Source of the DNA: Mesorhizobium sp. Root554
GTDB lineage: Bacteria; Pseudomonadota; Alphaproteobacteria; Rhizobiales; Rhizobiaceae
DNA length: 64,000 nt
Direction of reading: 5' to 3'
NCBI RefSeq assembly: GCF_001427025.1
Contig: NZ_LMGA01000001.1
Coordinates: 1,267,775 to 1,331,774 of the forward strand
Numbering within the stretch: position 1 is the first letter of the stretch; each line of letters begins with the position of its first letter. The notes beneath the pieces are model-generated. The model had not been told where the DNA came from, searched no databases, and was given only the letters and a program-made list of their open reading frames with translations. Below are positions 57,911-64,000 of this stretch, in pieces. The position numbers and the translations under genes were made by a program.

Positions 57911-59449
57911 TCAATCCATATGCACCGCAGGCGCGCCACCCGCTGGCTTGGCCTTCGGCTTGCGCAGCAGGATGATGAAGGGAATGGCGGCCAGCGTCAT
58001 CACCATCAGCAGCTTGAAGTCGTTGTTGTAGGAGATCATCTGCGACTGCATGTTGACCATGCCGTCAAGCCGCGAAAGCGCCGCCGGGTCTCCAGCCGCG
58101 GCTTGCGGCGACGCAGCCCACAGGTTCGGGTTGTAGGGGTTGATGTAGGTGGACAATTCAGTGTGATTGACCTGGACGTTGCGGCTCAGAAGCATGGCCA
58201 CGATCGAAACACCGATTGACGAGCCAAGATTGCGCACGAGGCTGAACAGCGCCGTCGCGTCGGTGCGGAAACGCGTGTCGAGTGTGGCGAACGCCACGGT
58301 CGACAGCGGCACGAACACCATTCCCATGCCCAGACCCTGGATGACGCCTGAGATGAGGATCAGCTTGTCGTCCATCTCCGGCGAAAAGCTCGCCATGGTG
58401 TAGAGCGACTGCGCCGTCAGCAGGAAGCCGATCAGCACCAGGATCCGGGCGTCGATCCGGTTCATGATACGGCCGACGACAAGCATCGCCACCATCGTGC
58501 CGACGCCGCGCGGCCCCATGACGACGCCGGTGGTGACGGTCGGATAGCCGAAGATGTTCGACAGCATGGGCGGAAGCAGCGCCATGCTCGCCAGGATCAG
58601 CACGCCCATGACGAAGATGAACGCAAGGCCGGTCAGGAAATTGCGGTCCAGGAAAATATGCGGATCGATGAAGGGGTGCTCGGCGCTCGCCATGTGGATG
58701 GCAAACACCCAGAAGCCGGTTAGCGACAGGCCGAGTTCGATCCAGATTTCGACCGATGAGAACCAGTCCACCTCGCCGCCGCGGTCGAGCATCAATTGAA
58801 GCGCGCCGACACCCAGCGACAGCATCGCGAAGCCGAAGAAATCGAAGCTCCGCACCCGCTTGGCAATCTTGGGAAGGTAGATGGCCATGCCCAGGAAGGC
58901 GAGGATGCCGACCGGCAGGTTGATGAAGAACACCCAGCGCCAGTTGAGGTTTTCGGTAATCCAGCCGCCAAGCATCGGCCCCAGGATCGGACCGAGCATG
59001 ATGCCGGCGCCCCAGATCGCCATGGCCTGGCCGTGGCGTTCCTTCGGGTTGATGTCGAGCAGGAATGTCTGTGACAGCGGCACGATCGCTGCGCCGAAGA
59101 CGCCTTGCATCAGACGGAACAGCACCATGGTCTCCAGGCTCCACGCCAGGCCGCAGAGCATCGAAGACACGGTGAACCCGATCACGGAGGCCAGGAACAA
59201 TTCCTTGCGGCCGAGGCGGTCGGCCAGCCAGCCCGTCACCGGCGTCATGATAGCCGCCGCCACGATATACGAGGTCAGCACCCAGTTGATGTTGTCCGGC
59301 GACGCGCCGAGATTGCCCGTCATGGTCGGCAGCGCGACGTTGGCGATGGTGGTGTCCAGCGCCTGCATGATCGTCGCCAGCATCAGGGCGATGGTGATCA
59401 GGCCGCGATGCGGCACGTTATGGGGATCGACCGAAGCGATCTGGGCCAT
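57911..59449 (-). CDS. emrB: DHA2-family MFS multidrug efflux permease (EmrB type)
   Basis: 14-helix major facilitator, 512 residues, pumping drugs or toxic compounds through the HlyD-type adaptor encoded upstream. Motif A is in VTGWLADRLGRKELFLASVI and motif C in GPILGPMLGGWITENLNWRW, both diagnostic for drug/H+ antiporters; WVLTSYIVAAAI precedes them. It starts 21 bases after the adaptor gene. Substrate not predictable; the operon repressor is encoded upstream. Confidence 0.95.
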   Translation of the reverse strand: MAQIASVDPHNVPHRGLITIALMLATIMQALDTTIANVALPTMTGNLGASPDNINWVLTSYIVAAAIMTPVTGWLADRLGRKELFLASVIGFTVSSMLCGLAWSLETMVLFRLMQGVFGAAIVPLSQTFLLDINPKERHGQAMAIWGAGIMLGPILGPMLGGWITENLNWRWVFFINLPVGILAFLGMAIYLPKIAKRVRSFDFFGFAMLSLGVGALQLMLDRGGEVDWFSSVEIWIELGLSLTGFWVFAIHMASAEHPFIDPHIFLDRNFLTGLAFIFVMGVLILASMALLPPMLSNIFGYPTVTTGVVMGPRGVGTMVAMLVVGRIMNRIDARILVLIGFLLTAQSLYTMASFSPEMDDKLILISGVIQGLGMGMVFVPLSTVAFATLDTRFRTDATALFSLVRNLGSSIGVSIVAMLLSRNVQVNHTELSTYINPYNPNLWAASPQAAAGDPAALSRLDGMVNMQSQMISYNNDFKLLMVMTLAAIPFIILLRKPKAKPAGGAPAVHMD

Positions 59450-59470
59450 GGGAGTTGCTTTCGGGCTGGC

Positions 59471-60652
59471 TTACTCGGCTTCGCCTGCGACGGCATGACC
59501 GCCGAACAGGCTGCCCAGCCCGCGGCTCACCTCGGTATCGACGGAGACCGTCGCGCTCATGCCCGTGCGCAGGGCCAGGGCCGCGCCCTCGTCGACCATC
59601 TTGAGCCGAACGGGAATGCGCTGTGTCACCTTGACCCAGTTGCCGGTGGCGTTCTGGGCCGGCAGCAGCGAAAATTCCGCCCCGGTGCCTGCCCCGATCG
59701 CCTGGACGGTCGCCTCAAAAGTGCGGCCCGGATAGGTATCCAGCACGATTTCGGCCTTCTGCCCCGGCTTCATGTTGGTGAGCTGGGTTTCCTTGAAGTT
59801 GGCGTCGATCCAGCTGTCGCTGGTTTCCACCAAGGCAAAGAGAGGCGTGCCGACACCAACGAACTGGCCGACCTTGAAAGACGACGCCTGGTAGACGACG
59901 CCGTCCGCCGGCGCGCGCACCGTCGTCTGCGCCAGGTCGTAGGCAGCCTTGTCGCGGGCCGCCAGCGCCGCCAGCACGGTCGGATGATCGTCTGTCTTGA
60001 TGTCGGGATTGCCGCCGAGCGCAGCCCGGGCGCTCTCGATGCCCTGCAGGGCCACAGCGTCGTCCTGCCTGGCCTTGTCGAGATCGGTCCGCGCCTCGTC
60101 CAGCGACGACTTGGCGTTGATGCCCTTGCGGGCGAGGTCGGCGGCGCGGTCATACTGTGACTGCATGTATTTCACCTGGCTGGCGGCGGACTTTTCCTGC
60201 GCAATCGCCTGGCCGTAAGCCGCGCGCAACTGTTCGACGCTGACCCGGGCCCCCGCAACGGCGGCTTCGGCCTGCGCCAGCGCGATCTGGTATGGCTGCG
60301 CGTCGATCTTGAACAGCACGTCGCCCTTCTTCACCGCCTGGTTGTCGGCCACATCGACTTCCATGATGCGGCCTGCCGCATCGGAGGCGACGGAAACCCG
60401 CGCCTGGCGAAGGTTGGCGTTTTCGGTCTCCTGATAGCGGCCACCGGTTATCCAGACATAGCCGCCCGCCACGGCAAGCAGCAGCGGCAGGGCGAGCATG
60501 AGGGCAAAGCGTCCGCCGCGCTTCTTCTTGCCCTTGGCTGGCGGCGCCGGGTCGAGCGGAGGCGGCGCCACGGCGATCGGCACAGCCGCCGGCGGCTGCC
60601 CTTCCATCTCCAGCTTCGATGCGTTTTCGTCGATCTTGGCTACCGCGTTCAT
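59471..60652 (-). CDS. emrA: HlyD-family secretion/efflux adaptor (EmrA type)
   Basis: 393-residue membrane-fusion protein. One N-terminal transmembrane helix (FALMLALPLLLAVAGGYVWI) after a proline-rich cytoplasmic tail, then a biotinyl-lipoyl-like domain (GRIMEVDVADNQAVKKGDVL), a coiled-coil hairpin and a beta-barrel domain (APADGVVYQASSFKVGQFVG). It bridges the inner-membrane EmrB to an outer-membrane factor not encoded in this window. The ATG overlaps the marR stop by 4 bases. Confidence 0.94.
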   Translation of the reverse strand: MNAVAKIDENASKLEMEGQPPAAVPIAVAPPPLDPAPPAKGKKKRGGRFALMLALPLLLAVAGGYVWITGGRYQETENANLRQARVSVASDAAGRIMEVDVADNQAVKKGDVLFKIDAQPYQIALAQAEAAVAGARVSVEQLRAAYGQAIAQEKSAASQVKYMQSQYDRAADLARKGINAKSSLDEARTDLDKARQDDAVALQGIESARAALGGNPDIKTDDHPTVLAALAARDKAAYDLAQTTVRAPADGVVYQASSFKVGQFVGVGTPLFALVETSDSWIDANFKETQLTNMKPGQKAEIVLDTYPGRTFEATVQAIGAGTGAEFSLLPAQNATGNWVKVTQRIPVRLKMVDEGAALALRTGMSATVSVDTEVSRGLGSLFGGHAVAGEAE

Positions 60653-61128
60653 GCCGATGCACTTTCCGAGTTTTTAATGGTCTCGCACGACGGCTGGTCG
60701 CCGTCGGCAAGATTGTCCACCATCGTTGTCAGCCCCTTGACCAGGGCCGCCCTGTCGCCGGCGGACAGACCGGCAAGGGATTGCTCATAGACCTCGCCTG
60801 CTATGCCCTTGATGTAGGCATAGGCATCCTTGGCCTTCTGGGTTGGATAGATTGTGCGCACGCGCCGGTCGGCGGCGTCGCTGCGGCGCTCGATCCAGCC
60901 GCCCTCTTCCATCCGGTCGATAAGACGCGAGACGCTGATCGGCTCGATTTCCAGCAGTTCGGCAAGTCTGGCCTGCGCGACACCTTCCTCCTTGGCGACA
61001 CGCACCATGAGACGCCATTGCGCCGATGAAAGGCCACTCTCGCCGGCGCGCGCCTCAAAACGCTTGCGCATGAGACGGTGCACGTCGTGGATGAGAAACC
61101 CGAGTCTATCTACGCCTTCTGAAACCAT
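60649..61128 (-). CDS. MarR-family repressor of the emrAB operon
   Basis: About 159 residues from ATG 61128. Winged helix: SAQWRLMVRVAKEEGVAQARLAELLEIEPISVS with the wing IERRSDAADRRVRTIYPT. First gene of marR-emrA-emrB with overlapping or closely spaced genes, so it very probably represses its own operon. A GTG at 61137 could extend it by three residues but lies inside the predicted -10 element. Confidence 0.93.
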   Translation of the reverse strand: MVSEGVDRLGFLIHDVHRLMRKRFEARAGESGLSSAQWRLMVRVAKEEGVAQARLAELLEIEPISVSRLIDRMEEGGWIERRSDAADRRVRTIYPTQKAKDAYAYIKGIAGEVYEQSLAGLSAGDRAALVKGLTTMVDNLADGDQPSCETIKNSESASA

Positions 61129-61134
61129 GAGCGG

Positions 61135-61163
61135 CACATATTATGAGCGTGCTCACAATTCAA
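61135..61163 (-). promoter_or_regulatory. marR-emrAB promoter with operator palindrome in the spacer
   Basis: Minus-strand TTGAAT (61158-61163) and TATGTG (61135-61140) are 17 bases apart, and an 18-base palindrome TTGTGAGC-AC-GCTCATAA occupies the spacer (61141-61158) with one mismatched pair. Transcription would begin at about 61128, the marR ATG, so the mRNA may be leaderless. A second inverted repeat, GCACA...TGTGC, lies at 61175-61198. Confidence 0.65.
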
Positions 61164-61252
61164 GATGCCGCAGTGCACAAATTTTTGAAAATATGTGCGA
61201 CCTGGGGCCATATCGCCTGCATCCGCGTCCGGCTCACTTTCGTCAGCCTGGC

Positions 61253-62176
61253 TTAAAGCGCCAGATCCCAGGTCTGGCCGACCAGGTCCTTGCCGAAAGA
61301 GCTATGCTTTTCCTCGTCCACGAGCACGAACCCGGCCGCCTGATAGATGCGGCGGGCAGAGACCAGAATATCATTGGTCCACAGTGTCAGCGTCTCATAT
61401 CCCTTCGAGCGCGCAAACGCGATGCATTCCTCCACCAGGCGCTTGCCGATGCCAAGCCCGCGCGCCGATGGTTCCACATAGAGAAGCCTGAGCTTGGCGA
61501 CAGTTTCCGATTTGCGCACGACGAACACCGAGCCGACGACTTCGCCCTCGCGTTCGGCGATCCAGCACCGCTCGTGCTCGGGGTCGTAGGATTTCACGAA
61601 CTGGACGAGGATTTCCGCGACCAGCGCCTCATAAGTCTCGTCCCAGCCATATTCCTGCGCGTAGAGCATGCCTTGCCTGCGGGTGATCCAGCCGATGTCG
61701 CCGACCTGCAGGGGCCGCAACACATAAGGCTCGCCAGGCTCGGCTGGGTTGAGCAGGCGCTCGACCGTTCGCATCGCCCCGACCAGCCTGGACCGCCTTT
61801 CGCCGGACAGGCCCGAAAGCAGTGCCTCGACCTGTTCCTGCGAAGACCGGTTGAGCGGCGCAAAAGCGTCTTGCCCGGCTTCCGTCAGGTTTATCGCCGC
61901 CTGCCTGCCGTCGGCTTCGGAAATTTCCCGCACGATCAGCCCGCTCGCCTCGAACTTCTTCAGCATGCGGCTGAGATAGCCGGCATCGAGACCAAGGTCC
62001 CGCGAGAGGTCCGTCGCCGTTCGGCCCCGATGCCCGGCAAGCTCATAGAGAACCCGCGCCTCGCTGAGCGAAAACGGGCTCTTCAGCAAACCCTCGTCGA
62101 GCAGTCCGATCTGCCGCGTGTAGAAGCGGTTGAAAGCCCGAACCGCCTCAACGGTATCGCCTGGATCGTTTTTCAT
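61253..62176 (-). CDS. MarR-GNAT fusion protein
   Basis: 307 residues from ATG 62176. Residues 1-145 are a MarR winged helix (LSEARVLYELAGHRGRTATD then LGLDAGYLSRMLKKFEASGL), and the C-terminal 150 form a GNAT acetyltransferase with the acetyl-CoA loop VEPSARGLGIGKRLVEECIA. Start at ATG 62176 has GAGGA at proper distance; GTG 62191 is less likely. A near-perfect 33-base palindrome lies about 28 bases upstream. Such fusions are known in Rhizobiales, and their targets are generally unidentified. Confidence 0.93.
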   Translation of the reverse strand: MKNDPGDTVEAVRAFNRFYTRQIGLLDEGLLKSPFSLSEARVLYELAGHRGRTATDLSRDLGLDAGYLSRMLKKFEASGLIVREISEADGRQAAINLTEAGQDAFAPLNRSSQEQVEALLSGLSGERRSRLVGAMRTVERLLNPAEPGEPYVLRPLQVGDIGWITRRQGMLYAQEYGWDETYEALVAEILVQFVKSYDPEHERCWIAEREGEVVGSVFVVRKSETVAKLRLLYVEPSARGLGIGKRLVEECIAFARSKGYETLTLWTNDILVSARRIYQAAGFVLVDEEKHSSFGKDLVGQTWDLAL

Positions 62177-62203
62177 GACGGTTATCCTCACGGCGCCATC
62201 CTC

Positions 62204-62236
62204 GGCTATTTACTTGACTGAGTCAACTAAATAGCC
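62204..62236. promoter_or_regulatory. 33-base palindrome upstream of the MarR-GNAT gene
   Basis: GGCTATTTACTTGACT-G-AGTCAACTAAATAGCC pairs over two 16-base arms with a single mismatch (C/G at the fifth position inside TTAC/TTAG). Its long, AT-containing, GC-capped form without a T-run fits a dimeric regulator operator rather than a terminator. Confidence 0.7.
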
Positions 62237-62320
62237 GGTAGAGGTCTGGACGTGCGCTATGACACTGGGCCGCTCCCCGCCAAAATCGCGGCCCCGCCAT
62301 TCTTGCGTTCGATGTTCTTA

Positions 62321-62349
62321 TTGACTCCGCGCGGGTGCGGGACTATCTC
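62321..62349 (+). promoter_or_regulatory. Predicted groESL promoter
   Basis: TTGACT (62321-62326) and TATCTC (62344-62349) are separated by 17 bases, and transcription would start just before the CIRCE operator. The -35 resembles the vegetative sigma consensus; a heat-shock sigma could also contribute, which I cannot tell. Confidence 0.65.
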
Positions 62350-62358
62350 AGCGCCACG

Positions 62359-62385
62359 TTAGCACTCACCCAAGATGAGTGCTAA
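62359..62385. promoter_or_regulatory. CIRCE operator (HrcA binding site)
   Basis: Exact match to the CIRCE consensus: TTAGCACTC, nine bases, GAGTGCTAA. It is the binding site of the heat-shock repressor HrcA and lies 62 bases upstream of groES, so groESL is derepressed on heat or chaperonin titration. hrcA itself is outside the window. Confidence 0.97.
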
Positions 62386-62447
62386 CCAAGGTCCGGTTCG
62401 ACCGGACGGAGGAAATCGTTTCTCATCTTTTCATCTGAGGAAATCAA

Positions 62448-62744
62448 ATGGCAAAGTCGAAATTCCGGCCGCTGCATGACCGCGTGGTCGTTCGTCGCGT
62501 CGAATCCGAAGCAAAGACCGCCGGCGGCATCATCATCCCCGATACGGCGAAGGAAAAGCCGCAGGAAGGCGAAATCGTCGCCGTCGGCTCGGGCGCTCGT
62601 GACGAAGCAGGCAAGCTGGTTCCGCTGGACGTCAAGGCTGGCGACCGCGTGTTGTTCGGCAAGTGGTCCGGCACCGAAGTGAAGCTCAATGGCGAAGACC
62701 TTCTGATCATGAAGGAATCCGACATCATGGGCATCATCGGCTGA
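62448..62744 (+). CDS. groES: Co-chaperonin GroES
   Basis: Heptameric lid of the GroEL cage, 98 residues, starting [20 protein letters not shown]. The mobile loop [20 protein letters not shown] and the hydrophobic IVL-like tripeptide region (GGIIIPD) are present. Preceded by TGAGGAA at good distance from the ATG. Transcribed from the CIRCE-controlled promoter with groEL. Confidence 0.98.
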   Translation: MAKSKFRPLHDRVVVRRVESEAKTAGGIIIPDTAKEKPQEGEIVAVGSGARDEAGKLVPLDVKAGDRVLFGKWSGTEVKLNGEDLLIMKESDIMGIIG

Positions 62745-62751
62745 TCTGAAT

Positions 62752-64000
<1,249 letters not shown>

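Overview
The window is a GC-rich (roughly 60+%), gene-dense chromosomal segment of an alphaproteobacterium. Gene content and order point to Hyphomicrobiales/Rhizobiales close to Phyllobacteriaceae (Mesorhizobium/Aminobacter-like): the rpsB-tsf-pyrH-frr-uppS-cdsA-rseP-bamA-lpxD-fabZ-lpxA-lpxI-lpxB superoperon, LpxI in place of LpxH, an EipB (DUF1849) envelope protein, a small phasin, DUF1489/DUF2093/DUF4031/DUF4170 genes, and a CIRCE-controlled groESL. The genus is an inference from gene order; no rRNA or tRNA gene was seen. There is no phage, insertion sequence, integrase, CRISPR array or toxin-antitoxin module, and no stretch over 300 bases lacks a gene.

Layout. 1-13.5 kb (minus strand): translation and envelope superoperon, with a sigma70-type promoter ahead of rpsB, a hairpin between rpsB and tsf, and a terminator after tsf. 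13.6-21.5 kb: mixed single genes (ChrA-type transporter, DUF4031, EipB, a RidA/GDPD/FemAB-like/HIT run, AzlCD, PAP2 phosphatase). 21.5-27.3 kb: clpA-clpS, phasin, a D,D-carboxypeptidase with SPOR domain, and a membrane J-domain protein. 27.5-35.2 kb: DUF1489, sdaA, two tandem exported paralogues, mutL, a DMT exporter divergent from a LysR regulator, and a tail-anchored hypothetical. 35.3-41.1 kb: pmbA-cysQ-DUF4170-DUF374-waaA-lpxK, a second lipid A/Kdo operon with overlapping start and stop codons. 41.3-49.3 kb: VOC protein, patatin, an M16 peptidase pair (one inactive), rsmD, an rluB-like synthase with very long disordered ends, tadA, a lipoprotein. 49.5-57.9 kb: ileS, MipA, HdeD, ribF, HAD hydrolase, DUF2189, a Tat-type CAP lipoprotein. 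57.9-62.2 kb: marR-emrA-emrB efflux operon and a MarR-GNAT fusion. 62.3-64 kb: groES and the first part of groEL.

Together the genes cover lipid A and Kdo assembly (lpxA/B/D/I/K, waaA, plus an unassigned DUF374 acyltransferase), outer-membrane protein assembly (bamA, rseP), phospholipid and undecaprenyl precursors, translation, protein quality control (ClpAPS, GroESL) and carbon-storage granules. I see no obvious new multi-gene system. The most unusual signals are non-coding. A heptad-phased repeat family sits directly on or after stop codons (lpxB, the CAP gene, groES) and fills the whole convergent gap at 57860-57910. Perfect or near-perfect palindromes lie exactly in the -35/-10 spacers of the phasin and marR-emrAB promoters, and a 33-bp palindrome precedes the MarR-GNAT gene. 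Among proteins, the DUF374 acyltransferase inside the waaA-lpxK operon is the best candidate for an uncharacterised lipid A function.
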